Source of the DNA: Hymenobacter fodinae
GTDB taxonomy: Bacteria > Bacteroidota > Bacteroidia > Cytophagales > Hymenobacteraceae
Reading direction: 5' to 3'
Assembly: GCF_004745825.1 (NCBI RefSeq)
Contig: NZ_SRLA01000001.1
Location: 496,001 to 560,000, forward strand
DNA: 64,000 bases
In this document: piece after piece, positions 43,706 to 52,440 of the stretch
How the letters are laid out: each line of letters starts with the position of its first letter
How positions within the stretch are numbered: the first letter of the stretch is position 1
Notes under the pieces: model-generated
What the model was told of the DNA's origin: nothing
The model's input: the letters and a program-made list of their open reading frames with translations, nothing else
The model's database searches: none
Position numbers and translations under genes: made by a program

Positions 43706-46402
43706 TTACAGCGTGGCACGTAGGCCTAGCAGTATGGTGCGAGCGGTGGGGTAGGTGCTGGCATCAATACCCGCTTGCTGATTATCGGAGCCTGCCGAAC
43801 TAACATTAGGATCGAAGCCGCGGTAGTTGCTGAGCACAAAAAGGTTATTACCACCTATCCATACGGAGATGTTACGGGAGTCTTTCTCCCACACGTTATA
43901 GGCCAGGGTAAGTGAGCTAAGCCGGACGTGGTTGCCCGACTGTAGTATATAGGTAGTTACTCCCGGAAACTGCACAGTGTAAGTAGCCTGAGGTACGTCC
44001 GTGTTGGTGTTGGTTGGCGTCCAGCGGTTACGTAGGCGGCCAGAACCATTATTGAAATAGCCTTCGGGTACATCCAGGGCTGCTAGAGCGGTGTTATACA
44101 CTTGATAGCCAAACATACCATCTAGCTGCGCCTGAAGCGTAACGCGCCGATACGCCAGGTGCTGGCCTAAGCTTACTAACTGGCGCGGTAGGCCACTGCC
44201 CAAGGCTACTGCATCCAGGAAATTGCTGGTTGCATCTCCATTGGTGTCCTGAAACTTAGGCGCGCCTTGGGCATCAATACCTTGGTAACGCAGGCCATAA
44301 AAGGTGCTCAACGGCTGCTCATGAGTGGTGCGCTGATAGTCAGTAGCGTAGAACCAATCGGGGCGGTCAGTAGTGAACTGGTTGCGGTTGACAGCGGCGG
44401 CCAGCCGAGTAGTGCCTCGTAGTGGTCCGGCGCTCCAGATGCCCTCCACTGATAGCTCTAGGCCACTACTCAGGATCTGGCTGGTTTCATTGAAAAGAGA
44501 TGAGCTTGCTATCAGGTGCCCGGCTGCACCCGTCCGGCGGGTATAGGCGCCCAGCGTTAGGTTGAGCTGACTGCGTAGCAGGCCAAGCGTCAGGCCCGCA
44601 TCCAATTGTTGCGTGGGCTCCCGCAGGAAGACGTTTGATCGGCCGGACAGGTTAGACCCATTGGGAATAGGAACCTGAAAGAAGTTGCGCCCTATGTTAC
44701 CGGCATCCGACGTAAAGCCCCAGCCTAGCCAGGCATCTAGCTGGCTAATGTGGCTGGAGCTCTGCAGAAAGGCCTCCTTGCCCGCATGCCAGGTAACCTG
44801 AGCACTAGGTAGCCACTGCCACCGGTCTTTGGCAGTAAAGGTGCTGGAGGCATCGCGGCGTAGGCCACCTTGCACCTGGTAGCGCCCGGCCAAGGTGTAG
44901 CTGGTGGTGAGTTGGTAGGCTGCAACATTGGCTGCATACGAACTCCCACTTATGTTAAAGAAGTCGGGTTGCGTTTGGCCAGGGAGATAAAAGCGGGTTT
45001 CGGTTTCAGCGCGCCGTTTCTGGTAGATGGCTTCTGCGCTGGCCTCAACCACGTGCCGGTCTTCTTTAAAATGACCGGTATAGCGCAATGCCGGATTCAA
45101 GACCCATTGCTGGTATAGGGCCGTATTGTCGCCGCTCTGGCCGCCTGCGGTACTGGTAAAAGATGGACTGTAAGTAGTATTAGCTAAGGTAGCACGCTCC
45201 AGATTGCCCCGCAGATCCAGCGCTAGGCCAGGTAAAAACTCATAGCGGGCGCCCAGCTGGGCCAGCATACGCCGATGTTGGGGTGTGGTATAGCTTTCCT
45301 GGGCCCACTGCACTGGGTTAAGCGAGTATTGGCGGCTGCTGCCGTAGCTACCATCGGGGTTCCGGACGGGTACGGTAGGAATATAGGCCAGGGCGTTTGC
45401 CGCTGCGCCCACTGCCGGTATGCGCTGCCGGGTTTCGCTGAGGCCCACTGCCGCTTGAAGCTTCAAGTGCTGGCCTAGCTGATGTTGTATGGCTGCCCGC
45501 CCGGCGTATCGGCTCAGAGAGGAATTGAGCACAGTACCTTTCTGGTTAAGGTAATCAGTACCGGCATAGTAGTGCGTACGGGCAGAACCGCCATCTAGGC
45601 TCAGGTGGTGTTCCTGCACGGTAGCGGTGCGCAAAAGCTCGTCTTGCCAATCGGTGCCCTTCCCGAAAGTAGCAACTTGTTCAGGCGAATACGGTGCGCC
45701 AAACTTAGCATTTAGCGCGGCCTCGTTAGCTAGGTTCGCATATTCCCGGGCGTTCAGCAAATTGTAGCGGTATCGTACCTTCTGAACGCCGCCGTAGCCC
45801 GCATAGTGAACCCGCAACGGCCCGGTCCGGCCGCGCTTGGTCGTAATCCGGATAACGCCATTGACGCCTTGGGCCCCGTAGCGGGCGGTTTCCCACGCAC
45901 CTTTCAACACCTCCACCGTCTCAATATCTTCCGAAGGAATACTCAGCAGCGGGTTGGTATCCATTTCAAGGGCTTCAGCTGGTCTGAAGTTAATCATTGA
46001 ATTATCCCTGATCGGTGCTCCAAACGTGTTCTGAAACACAGGTATGCCGTCCACCACGTACAGCGGCTGTGCATTACCCGAAAGTGAAGCTGCGCCCCGG
46101 ATGCGTACCGCTACCTGCGCCCCCGGCGCTCCGGAATAGGGCGTGGCCTGCACCCCAGCTATCTGGCGGAGCTGCTCTTGGAGAGGGAATGTAGGACCAA
46201 AGTAGTAAGTGACTGTCTGAGTTATTGGAACTCCTGGCCCTGTGCATACTAAGCGCCCAGAAAGAAAAGAATTAGAGGCAAATAACGAGTCCGGCAAAGT
46301 GATGGTCACTCCCAAGCGGCGTGGGGCCAGCGTATCGGGTTGCTGAGCCAGAGCGGGAATAGAAAGCGTAAGGAGTAAACTGAGAGAGTATAGTCGAACC
46401 AT
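43706..46402 (-). CDS. SusC/RagA-type TonB-linked outer-membrane receptor, no SusD partner
   Basis: This 898-residue outer-membrane transporter has a signal peptide (about 1-19). The plug domain (about 75-195) has GAPGAQVAVRIRGAASL, YVVDGIPVF and VEVLKGAWETARYGAQGVNG, the SusC-type plug signature. Many barrel strands follow, ending RTILLGLRATL. The N-terminal CarboxypepD_reg domain common in SusC proteins is missing, making it shorter than usual (about 1000). No susD, sugar-binding or anti-sigma gene lies nearby. Substrate unknown, energised by TonB. Confidence 0.92.
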   Translation of the reverse strand: MVRLYSLSLLLTLSIPALAQQPDTLAPRRLGVTITLPDSLFASNSFLSGRLVCTGPGVPITQTVTYYFGPTFPLQEQLRQIAGVQATPYSGAPGAQVAVRIRGAASLSGNAQPLYVVDGIPVFQNTFGAPIRDNSMINFRPAEALEMDTNPLLSIPSEDIETVEVLKGAWETARYGAQGVNGVIRITTKRGRTGPLRVHYAGYGGVQKVRYRYNLLNAREYANLANEAALNAKFGAPYSPEQVATFGKGTDWQDELLRTATVQEHHLSLDGGSARTHYYAGTDYLNQKGTVLNSSLSRYAGRAAIQHQLGQHLKLQAAVGLSETRQRIPAVGAAANALAYIPTVPVRNPDGSYGSSRQYSLNPVQWAQESYTTPQHRRMLAQLGARYEFLPGLALDLRGNLERATLANTTYSPSFTSTAGGQSGDNTALYQQWVLNPALRYTGHFKEDRHVVEASAEAIYQKRRAETETRFYLPGQTQPDFFNISGSSYAANVAAYQLTTSYTLAGRYQVQGGLRRDASSTFTAKDRWQWLPSAQVTWHAGKEAFLQSSSHISQLDAWLGWGFTSDAGNIGRNFFQVPIPNGSNLSGRSNVFLREPTQQLDAGLTLGLLRSQLNLTLGAYTRRTGAAGHLIASSSLFNETSQILSSGLELSVEGIWSAGPLRGTTRLAAAVNRNQFTTDRPDWFYATDYQRTTHEQPLSTFYGLRYQGIDAQGAPKFQDTNGDATSNFLDAVALGSGLPRQLVSLGQHLAYRRVTLQAQLDGMFGYQVYNTALAALDVPEGYFNNGSGRLRNRWTPTNTNTDVPQATYTVQFPGVTTYILQSGNHVRLSSLTLAYNVWEKDSRNISVWIGGNNLFVLSNYRGFDPNVSSAGSDNQQAGIDASTYPTARTILLGLRATL

Positions 46403-46428
46403 ATAGGATATAGGGAGGAAATCAGCCC

Positions 46429-46436
46429 CGAAGATA
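46429..46436 (-). promoter_or_regulatory. -7-like box upstream of the susC-like gene
   Basis: On the minus strand it reads TATCTTCG, one base off TAnnTTTG, 26 bases before the ATG at 46402. Confidence 0.35.
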
Positions 46437-46498
46437 GATGCCCCAGGCCACCTCTTTCCATAAAGCCGGCATCATAATTTTCCTTCCCCGCAAACCCG

Positions 46499-46506
46499 TA
46501 CTTTTG
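46499..46506 (+). promoter_or_regulatory. -7 box upstream of the fused E1 gene
   Basis: TACTTTTG fits TAnnTTTG, 31 bases before the ATG at 46538. A TTTTCC stretch at 46478-46483 is a weak -33 candidate. Confidence 0.45.
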
Positions 46507-46537
46507 GCGCCACCCACTACTTAGTTTGCTTGCCGCT

Positions 46538-48526
46538 ATGCAATTCAACCGCAAGGATTACTCCAACGAAACCCTGCTCCATCTCTACCAAGGCTTGTTG
46601 AAGCCCCGTCTGATTGAGGAAAAGATGCTCATTCTGTTGCGGCAGGGCAAAGTAAGCAAGTGGTTTTCGGGCATTGGGCAGGAGGCTATTTCGGTGGGCA
46701 GCACCTTGGCGCTGGAGCCCGATGAGTACATTTTGCCTCTGCACCGCAATCTGGGCGTGTTTACGGGCCGCAACATTCCGCTCGACCGGCTATTTGCGCA
46801 GTGGCAGGGCAAAACCACCGGTTTTACTAAGGGCCGCGACCGGTCGTTTCACTTCGGCACCAACGAGCACCACATCGTAGGTATGATTTCCCACCTCGGT
46901 CCGCAACTGGCCGTGGCCGACGGTATTGCCCTGGCCGACAAGCTGGAGGACCGGCCCAAAGTAACCTTGACGTATAGCGGTGATGGGGGCGCCTCCGAAG
47001 GCGACTTTCATGAGGCCCTAAACGTGGCCGCCGTGTGGCAACTGCCCGTTATTTTCATGATTGAAAACAACGGCTACGGCCTGAGCACACCCTCTAACGA
47101 GCAGTTTCGCTTCAAGCAGTTTATTGACAAGGGCCCGGCCTACGGCATGGAAGCCGTGCAGGTAGATGGCAACAACGTGCTAGAAGTGTACGACGCCGTG
47201 CGCCGCCTAGCGGAAGATTTGCGCCGCAACCCACGCCCCGTGCTGGTAGAGGCACTCACCTTCCGGATGCGCGGCCACGAGGAAGCTAGCGGCACTAAGT
47301 ACGTTCCTCAGGAGCTATTTGAGCAGTGGGCGCAGAAAGACCCAGTAGAGAACTATGAGAAGTGGCTTCTGCAGGAAGGCATTCTGGATGAAGAGGCCCG
47401 CCTGCGTTTCCGCGAAACCATCAAGCGAGAAATCGAGGAAGGTCTTCGCATTGCCGATGCCACGCCCATGCCCACCGCCGATGCCACCCTGGAACTGGCC
47501 GATATGTACCGTCCCTTCGAGGCCGACACAGCTCAGCAACTAACCGCCGACAACCAGGCGGCCACCACTGATAAGCGCTACGTTGATGCCATTTCCGATG
47601 GCCTACGCCAGAGCATGGAGCGCTACCCCGAGCTAGTTCTCATGGGCCAGGACATTGCCGATTATGGTGGAGTATTTAAGGTAACGGATGGCTTCGTAGG
47701 CCAGTTCGGCAAGGGTCGGGTGCGCAATACTCCCTTGTGCGAGTCGGCTATTGTGGGTGCGGCATTGGGCCTGAGTATCAAGGGCAAGAAGAGCATGGTG
47801 GAGATGCAGTTTGCTGACTTCGTAACCTGCGGCTTCAACCAAATTGTGAATAACCTAGCCAAGAGCCATTACCGCTGGGGCCAGAATGCCGACGTAGTAG
47901 TGCGTATGCCCACCGGTGCCGGCACGGCCGCCGGCCCATTTCACTCGCAGAGCAACGAGGCCTGGTTTACGCACACGCCCGGCCTGAAAGTGGTATTCCC
48001 CAGCAACCCCATCGATGCCAAAGGCCTGATCTGTGCCGCCATCGAAGACCCTAACCCCGTGATGTTCTTTGAGCATAAGCTGCTCTACCGCAGCGTCACG
48101 GCGCCCGTCCCCGATGCCTACTACACCACACCCATTGGCAAGGCGGCGCTGGTGCGGGAGGGCGACGAAATGAGCATTATCACGTACGGTGCTGGCGTGC
48201 ACTGGGCCACAGCCCTGGCCGACGAGCTAGGCCTGTCGGCCGACATTCTAGACCTGCGCACGTTGTTGCCCTGGGACACGGAAGCCGTACGCAAGACTGT
48301 GGAAAAGAACGGCCGCGTTATTATCCTGCACGAAGACACGCTGGTAGGTGGCCTAGGCGGTGAAATAGCCGCCTGGATTGCCGAGCATTGTTTTGAACAC
48401 CTCGATGCGCCCGTGCAACGGGTAGCCTCTCTCGACACCGCTGTGCCCTTTGCCCCTCAGCTAGAGAAAGTGTTCCTGCCCCAGCAGCGTCTGCGCCAAA
48501 CCGTAGAAAAGTTGCGCAACTATTAG
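46538..48526 (+). CDS. Fused alpha/beta E1 component of a 2-oxoacid dehydrogenase
   Basis: This 662-residue thiamine-diphosphate enzyme decarboxylates a 2-oxoacid and loads the acyl group onto lipoyl-E2. The alpha part (about 1-330) has the ThDP motif GDGGASEGDFHEAL (148-161) to NN (177-178). The beta part (about 345-662) starts RYVDAISDGLRQSMERYPEL, with MGQDIADYGGVFKVTDG and VRNTPLCESAIVGAALG. The fusion of the two normally separate chains is common in Bacteroidota. The sequence suits branched-chain or pyruvate substrates; I cannot decide which. The ATG at 46538 is preferred over a TTG 12 bases earlier. Confidence 0.94.
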   Translation: MQFNRKDYSNETLLHLYQGLLKPRLIEEKMLILLRQGKVSKWFSGIGQEAISVGSTLALEPDEYILPLHRNLGVFTGRNIPLDRLFAQWQGKTTGFTKGRDRSFHFGTNEHHIVGMISHLGPQLAVADGIALADKLEDRPKVTLTYSGDGGASEGDFHEALNVAAVWQLPVIFMIENNGYGLSTPSNEQFRFKQFIDKGPAYGMEAVQVDGNNVLEVYDAVRRLAEDLRRNPRPVLVEALTFRMRGHEEASGTKYVPQELFEQWAQKDPVENYEKWLLQEGILDEEARLRFRETIKREIEEGLRIADATPMPTADATLELADMYRPFEADTAQQLTADNQAATTDKRYVDAISDGLRQSMERYPELVLMGQDIADYGGVFKVTDGFVGQFGKGRVRNTPLCESAIVGAALGLSIKGKKSMVEMQFADFVTCGFNQIVNNLAKSHYRWGQNADVVVRMPTGAGTAAGPFHSQSNEAWFTHTPGLKVVFPSNPIDAKGLICAAIEDPNPVMFFEHKLLYRSVTAPVPDAYYTTPIGKAALVREGDEMSIITYGAGVHWATALADELGLSADILDLRTLLPWDTEAVRKTVEKNGRVIILHEDTLVGGLGGEIAAWIAEHCFEHLDAPVQRVASLDTAVPFAPQLEKVFLPQQRLRQTVEKLRNY

Positions 48527-48550
48527 AGCTAGGCCACTATACATGTCCTT

Positions 48551-48616
48551 CCGACTACAAGGCAGAAGTTAGGTTTATCATTCGAAGAATAGATCTAGCT
48601 TCTGCCTTGTAGTCGG
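48551..48616. repeat. Large inverted repeat after the E1 gene
   Basis: CCGACTACAAGGCAGAAG (48551-48568) is mirrored by CTTCTGCCTTGTAGTCGG (48599-48616). The pairing extends inward by four bases with one G-T pair to 22 bp. The loop is 22 bases. No T run follows, so it is not a standard terminator. Confidence 0.65.
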
Positions 48617-48734
48617 CAGAACTGGTCAGCGTTGGTCTAGGCCACTTGGCTGAGCAAATTTCAACTGCCTAACTATAGCTATTTGTGTATTTTGCGGAGC
48701 TTATCTTCTTGGTAAGAGCCAAATAAAGTATAGA

Positions 48735-49046
48735 ATGAACCTCTCCGGAGCTTTCCGTCGTTTGGGCCTGCTGCTTGTTGCGGGGCTCTTGTTACTTATT
48801 GCCCCCGCCTGCCATAGCTATCGGATTCCGAACCCAAAGGGGCCGCCCCAGCCGAAAGTCAAGAAGGCTGCCGCCGATAATCAGGCCGCCAATGGGCAGG
48901 CTCTGTCGGTAGAGAAAGAAGACGTGAAAACTCAGAAGAACAGTTACGACAAACAAGGCTTGCTTAAAAAGCCCAAGTATGAGCGACGGCGCGTGAAGCG
49001 CAAAGTCGGGCAGCGTAAGTTTCTCGGAATAGTATTACCCTTTTAG
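48735..49046 (+). CDS. Small lysine-rich lipoprotein
   Basis: I do not recognise this 103-residue protein. It has a hydrophobic signal (LGLLLVAGLLLLIAPAC) with a lipobox-like APAC at about 26. A Pro/Lys-rich stretch (PNPKGPPQPKVKKAA) and a Gln/Asn/Lys part follow. The tail is strongly basic (KPKYERRRVKRKVGQRK) and ends in hydrophobic FLGIVLPF. It is followed after 55 bases by another small secreted protein. The function is unknown; the basic tail may bind polyanions. Confidence 0.7.
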   Translation: MNLSGAFRRLGLLLVAGLLLLIAPACHSYRIPNPKGPPQPKVKKAAADNQAANGQALSVEKEDVKTQKNSYDKQGLLKKPKYERRRVKRKVGQRKFLGIVLPF

Positions 49047-49101
49047 TCCACTCCTCGTTTAGGAGGTAGAATAACTCACGTTATCATCTTACCGCTGCTT
49101 T

Positions 49102-49434
49102 ATGCGTTACATATTGCTCGCTACCACGTTGTTGCTAGGCCTATGCACAGCGCAAGCCCACGCTCAGCTTGCCTCTACCAGCCGCGGCAAACAGCGGACG
49201 GAGAGCCGTCGGGCCCTTCGTGATGCCCGCCGCTACCCCGCTGAGTATAAAGACTCTCACTTGGTAGTCACCAAGCCCGAACTGAAGGAAGGCAATGGTG
49301 GCCGGCTGGCGGCTGTAGAACCCAAAGATGAGCGTAAGAGTTATCAGTTTGACCGCTCTGGTACGCCCCGCGTAAGTGAGCCGTCCCGCGTTTCTCTCCG
49401 TCCGCGGAAAAAAGACAAAGAGCCTACCCCCTAA
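49102..49434 (+). CDS. Small secreted basic protein
   Basis: This 110-residue protein has a signal peptide (MRYILLATTLLLGLCTAQA, then HAQ). The mature part is highly charged, with QRTESRRALRDARRYPAEYK and a Pro/Arg/Ser-rich end (PRKKDKEPTP). I cannot identify the family. Its signal MRYIL is similar to that of the protein at 60088. It lies 18 bases before ytxJ, so the two probably share a transcript. Confidence 0.7.
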   Translation: MRYILLATTLLLGLCTAQAHAQLASTSRGKQRTESRRALRDARRYPAEYKDSHLVVTKPELKEGNGGRLAAVEPKDERKSYQFDRSGTPRVSEPSRVSLRPRKKDKEPTP

Positions 49435-49452
49435 CTCTACCCGCTTTTACTT

Positions 49453-49794
49453 ATGACGCCCTGGCAGCCCCTTACCCAAGCCGAGCAACTCACCGACATC
49501 GTGCGCGAGTCGTTTGAGCAGCCTATTATCATCTTCAAGCACAGCACTAGCTGCTCCATTAGCGCGGCTGCTAAAGCCAAGATTGAGCGCCAGTGGGCCG
49601 ATGCCAACCTCGATGGCACCAAGCTCTACTACCTCGATCTGCTGCGGTTCCGGCCTATCTCCAATGAAATAGCTGAGAAGTTTGGCATCCGCCATGAGTC
49701 GCCCCAGCTGCTGCTGATTCAAAACGGAGAATGCAGCTACGATGCGTCTCATATGAGCATCCGCCTCAGCGACGTGAAAGAAGCAGTCAGCTAA
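49453..49794 (+). CDS. ytxJ: Bacillithiol system redox-active protein YtxJ
   Basis: This 113-residue thioredoxin-fold protein is thought to reduce bacillithiol mixed disulphides (monothiol bacilliredoxin). The active site FKHSTSCSIS has one reactive Cys, Cys34. LYYLDLLRFRPISNEIAEKF, the RHESPQLLLI segment with the cis-Pro, and the short C-terminal helix all match the family. bshC at 4211 in this window is a further member of the same redox system. The strong terminator at 49798-49857 closes the unit. Confidence 0.92.
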   Translation: MTPWQPLTQAEQLTDIVRESFEQPIIIFKHSTSCSISAAAKAKIERQWADANLDGTKLYYLDLLRFRPISNEIAEKFGIRHESPQLLLIQNGECSYDASHMSIRLSDVKEAVS

Positions 49795-49797
49795 ACT

Positions 49798-49857
49798 AAA
49801 AAGCCGAGCTTCCGCGTTATCAAGTTACCATACTGAAACGCAGAAGCTCGGCTTTTT
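49798..49857. terminator. Bidirectional terminator between ytxJ and osmC
   Basis: AAAAAGCCGAGCTTC (49798-49812) and GAAGCTCGGCTTTTT (49843-49857) form a 15-bp stem, continued by GCGTT/AACGC after a one-base mismatch. A and T runs suit both convergent genes. Confidence 0.93.
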
Positions 49858-49867
49858 ACGTGCTACA

Positions 49868-50275
49868 CTATCCCGCGTACACGAACCGAACCTCCTGCTG
49901 AATTTCTGGGTTCAGGCTGAGGGCAACCGGGCAAGTACGGGCTGCATTTTCGAGGATAGTACGCTCTTTCTCGGATAGCGTAGCCGGCATCTGAAACGTC
50001 ACGTCAATCTGACGAATCCGGCGCGGCTCCGCTGCCATGTGCTTGGTTACGTCGTAGGTTACGCCCGTCAGGTCTACCTGGTGGCGCTCCGCCACGATGC
50101 CCATGATGGTCATCATGCACGAACCCAGTGCGGCACTTACCAAGTCGGTGGGAGAGAAAGCCTCGCCCCGGCCGTGGTTGTCCACGGGAGCGTCGGTGAG
50201 AATAGTATTACCGGAGGCTACGTGGGTAGCTTCAGTACGCAAATGGCCGGCGTAGCGGGCTGTGGCAGTACTCAT
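49868..50275 (-). CDS. OsmC family peroxiredoxin-like protein
   Basis: This 135-residue protein of the OsmC/Ohr superfamily detoxifies hydroperoxides with two Cys. Cys53 in ALGSCMMTIMG and Cys115 in ARTCPVALSLN are at the expected places. The early Arg is near the AFSPTDLV block. The length and the DVTFQMPATLSEKER region are typical. It may use a dithiol such as lipoate for reduction. It is convergent with ytxJ. Confidence 0.93.
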   Translation of the reverse strand: MSTATARYAGHLRTEATHVASGNTILTDAPVDNHGRGEAFSPTDLVSAALGSCMMTIMGIVAERHQVDLTGVTYDVTKHMAAEPRRIRQIDVTFQMPATLSEKERTILENAARTCPVALSLNPEIQQEVRFVYAG

Positions 50276-50307
50276 AGTAGTGGTTGAAAATTAGCAAGAC
50301 TGATGCT

Positions 50308-50327
50308 CGTAAATTTACGTACTTTCG
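50308..50327 (+). promoter_or_regulatory. Palindrome and -7-like box in a divergent promoter region
   Basis: CGTAAATTTACG (50308-50319) is a perfect 12-base palindrome. It abuts TACTTTCG (50320-50327), one base off the -7 consensus. It lies between divergent osmC and the gene at 50390. A dimeric repressor site is a possible reading; it is not shown. Confidence 0.4.
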
Positions 50328-50389
50328 GTAGTGTAGGCCGGTTCTGCTCCGAGCGGCCAGTTCTTCCAGACTCTTTTTTCCATACCCCC

Positions 50390-51190
50390 GTGCGTACACG
50401 TCTAATCTTCGGCGGCGGCTTGCTGCTAACCTTCTTGGGGGCGGGCTTGTCTGCGCGGGCCCAACAGAGCCGCACCACCGTATTGCCGGCCAGCAATGAG
50501 GACCCTTCTTACCGCAAGGAGTTCACCTACGGTATCAACTTCAATACCCGCGGGGGGCTGATTGGGGGCGTGTCGGTGCGTTCTACTAAGCCTTTGAACC
50601 AAGACTTTTCCCGCTTCTGGAGTATTGAGGCAGTAGAGGTGAAGCACCCCAAAGAGCAGAAGCAAGGCACCGGCTACGGGGGGCTTTTCGTCATTGGGAA
50701 AGCAAACTACATGTTTGTAGTGCGTCCGTCGGTAGGCCTACAGCGCGTAATTTTTCGCAAAGCACCTGAGTCGGGAGTGCAGGTAAACGCGTTGGTAGGG
50801 GCAGGGCCATCTATTGCGCTGCTGATGCCTTACTACATCACCTACGACTATACCCCGCGCGAAAACGGGAAACCAGTTGGGGCAACCGACTACCGCAATG
50901 AGCAGTATGACCCCCAAATTCACTCAGATTTACAGATTGTTGACCGGGCGCCGCTGTTCTCCGGCATCAGCGAAACCAAGCCCAACGTGGGAGCACACAT
51001 TAGGGGGGCGCTTAGCTTTGAATATGGACGTTACCGGGATGCCGTGGCGGGCGTAGAGACAGGCTTCCTGTTTGAAGCCTACCCCAAGCGTCTGACTATC
51101 TTGAAAGCTATTCAGGTGCCAGACAGCAAACTTAATAAGCTGTTTTTCCCTTCAGTATATCTTACCATTTACTTAGGGCACCGCAGCTAG
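50390..51190 (+). CDS. Predicted outer-membrane protein, GTG start
   Basis: This 266-residue protein starts at GTG 50390 (MRTRLIFGGGLLLTFLG), and its signal peptide ends ARA-QQ. The mature part has FTYGINFNTRGGLIGGVSV and many short aromatic strands, consistent with a beta-barrel. The PSVYLTIYLGHRS end is also barrel-like. A longer frame reaching back to 50303 would begin upstream of the promoter-like box, so I prefer the GTG. The stop TAG is in GCTAGGCC. The family is not recognised. Confidence 0.7.
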   Translation: MRTRLIFGGGLLLTFLGAGLSARAQQSRTTVLPASNEDPSYRKEFTYGINFNTRGGLIGGVSVRSTKPLNQDFSRFWSIEAVEVKHPKEQKQGTGYGGLFVIGKANYMFVVRPSVGLQRVIFRKAPESGVQVNALVGAGPSIALLMPYYITYDYTPRENGKPVGATDYRNEQYDPQIHSDLQIVDRAPLFSGISETKPNVGAHIRGALSFEYGRYRDAVAGVETGFLFEAYPKRLTILKAIQVPDSKLNKLFFPSVYLTIYLGHRS

Positions 51191-51360
51191 GCCTATTCTC
51201 TAGTTTACTTCACTAAGACCTTTCCTGACTCGAAAGGTCTTTTTGCATATAGGGCTCTACGGTCTTCTTAGTGGCTTTCCCAGAGGCTTGACTAGCACAT
51301 CGGGAACATTTTCAGCGCTACGGTGTCTCAGTAGTACGCATTCTATACTCTAATACCCAC

Positions 51361-51368
51361 TACCTTTG
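51361..51368 (+). promoter_or_regulatory. -7 box of the lipA promoter, adjacent to the start codon
   Basis: TACCTTTG ends 4 bases before the lipA ATG at 51373. A transcription start a few bases after this box would coincide with the ATG, giving a leaderless mRNA. Confidence 0.6.
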
Positions 51369-51372
51369 CTGC

Positions 51373-52287
51373 ATGAATGACCTGTTGCTGACTTTGCCCA
51401 TCATTCAGCCGGAGGCGGCTGCTCCTGTAGCGCCCGCCAAGCCGCGCAAGCCCGACTGGCTGCGCGTGAAGCTGCCCGTGGGACCCGCGTACGCCAATGT
51501 CCGCCGCTTGGTGGATGAACATAAACTGCACACCATTTGCGAGAGCGGCAATTGCCCGAACATGGGCGAGTGCTGGGGTGCAGGCACCGCCACGTTCATG
51601 ATTCTGGGGAACGTGTGCACCCGCTCCTGCTCGTTCTGCGCCGTGGCCACCGGCCGCCCCACTGAGTATGACACCGACGAGCCCCGCCGCGTGGCCGAGG
51701 CCATTCAGCTCATGGGCGTGAAGCACGCGGTTATTACCTCCGTAAACCGCGACGAGCTGAAGGACCGGGGCGCCAGCATTTGGTATGAGACCGTGGTGCG
51801 CGTGAAGGAGCTGAGCCCTTCTACTACTATCGAGACCCTGATTCCGGATGTGAAGGCTAACTGGGCTGCTTTAGATACCATGATTGCCGGCGGCCAGGAA
51901 GTTGTGTCACACAACATGGAAACTGTGGGTAGCCTCTACCGCCTCGTGCGTCCTCAGGCCAAATACGACCGCAGCCTGGAGCAAATCCGCCGTACCAAAG
52001 AAGCGGGCAAGCGCACTAAGTCGGGCATTATGCTAGGCTTGGGCGAGACCAAGGAGGAAATGTACCGCGCCATGGACGACTTGGTGGCCAACGGCCTCGA
52101 CATTCTGACCCTAGGCCAGTACCTGCAGCCCACTAAGCGCCACTTGGAAGTAGCTGAGTTTATCCACCCCGACCTGTTCGCGCACTACCGTGAAGAGGGC
52201 TTGGCGCGTGGCCTGAAGTACGTGGAAAGTGGTCCGTTGGTGCGCTCCAGCTACCACGCCGAGCGTCACGTGAACGTACCTATTTAA
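51373..52287 (+). CDS. lipA: Lipoyl synthase
   Basis: LipA is a radical-SAM enzyme that inserts two sulfurs into octanoyl groups to make lipoate on E2 and GcvH. The protein has 304 residues. Auxiliary-cluster cysteines are Cys56, Cys61 and Cys67 ([12 protein letters not shown]). The radical-SAM triad is Cys82, Cys86 and Cys89 (CTRSCSFC). The C-terminal RSSYHAERH carries the Ser ligand. Products of the enzyme are needed by the E1-linked complex (46538) and by glycine cleavage (gcvP at 54141). Confidence 0.97.
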   Translation: MNDLLLTLPIIQPEAAAPVAPAKPRKPDWLRVKLPVGPAYANVRRLVDEHKLHTICESGNCPNMGECWGAGTATFMILGNVCTRSCSFCAVATGRPTEYDTDEPRRVAEAIQLMGVKHAVITSVNRDELKDRGASIWYETVVRVKELSPSTTIETLIPDVKANWAALDTMIAGGQEVVSHNMETVGSLYRLVRPQAKYDRSLEQIRRTKEAGKRTKSGIMLGLGETKEEMYRAMDDLVANGLDILTLGQYLQPTKRHLEVAEFIHPDLFAHYREEGLARGLKYVESGPLVRSSYHAERHVNVPI

Positions 52288-52312
52288 TACTACTTACTGT
52301 TTTAGTAGCAGG

Positions 52313-52344
52313 GGCCGCTTCTCATTAGAGAAGCGGCCTTTTTT
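52313..52344 (+). terminator. Terminator after lipA
   Basis: GGCCGCTTCTC (52313-52323) pairs with GAGAAGCGGCC (52328-52338), with a 4-base loop, followed by T6. Confidence 0.95.
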
Positions 52345-52440
52345 GTTGGTTCTAGGCCAGTAAGGGCCGCCTAAGGTTTTGTTCTGCCAGCTAAACCGTT
52401 ACCTTGCCAGCCGGTAGCACTATTTTAATTAGACAATTAC

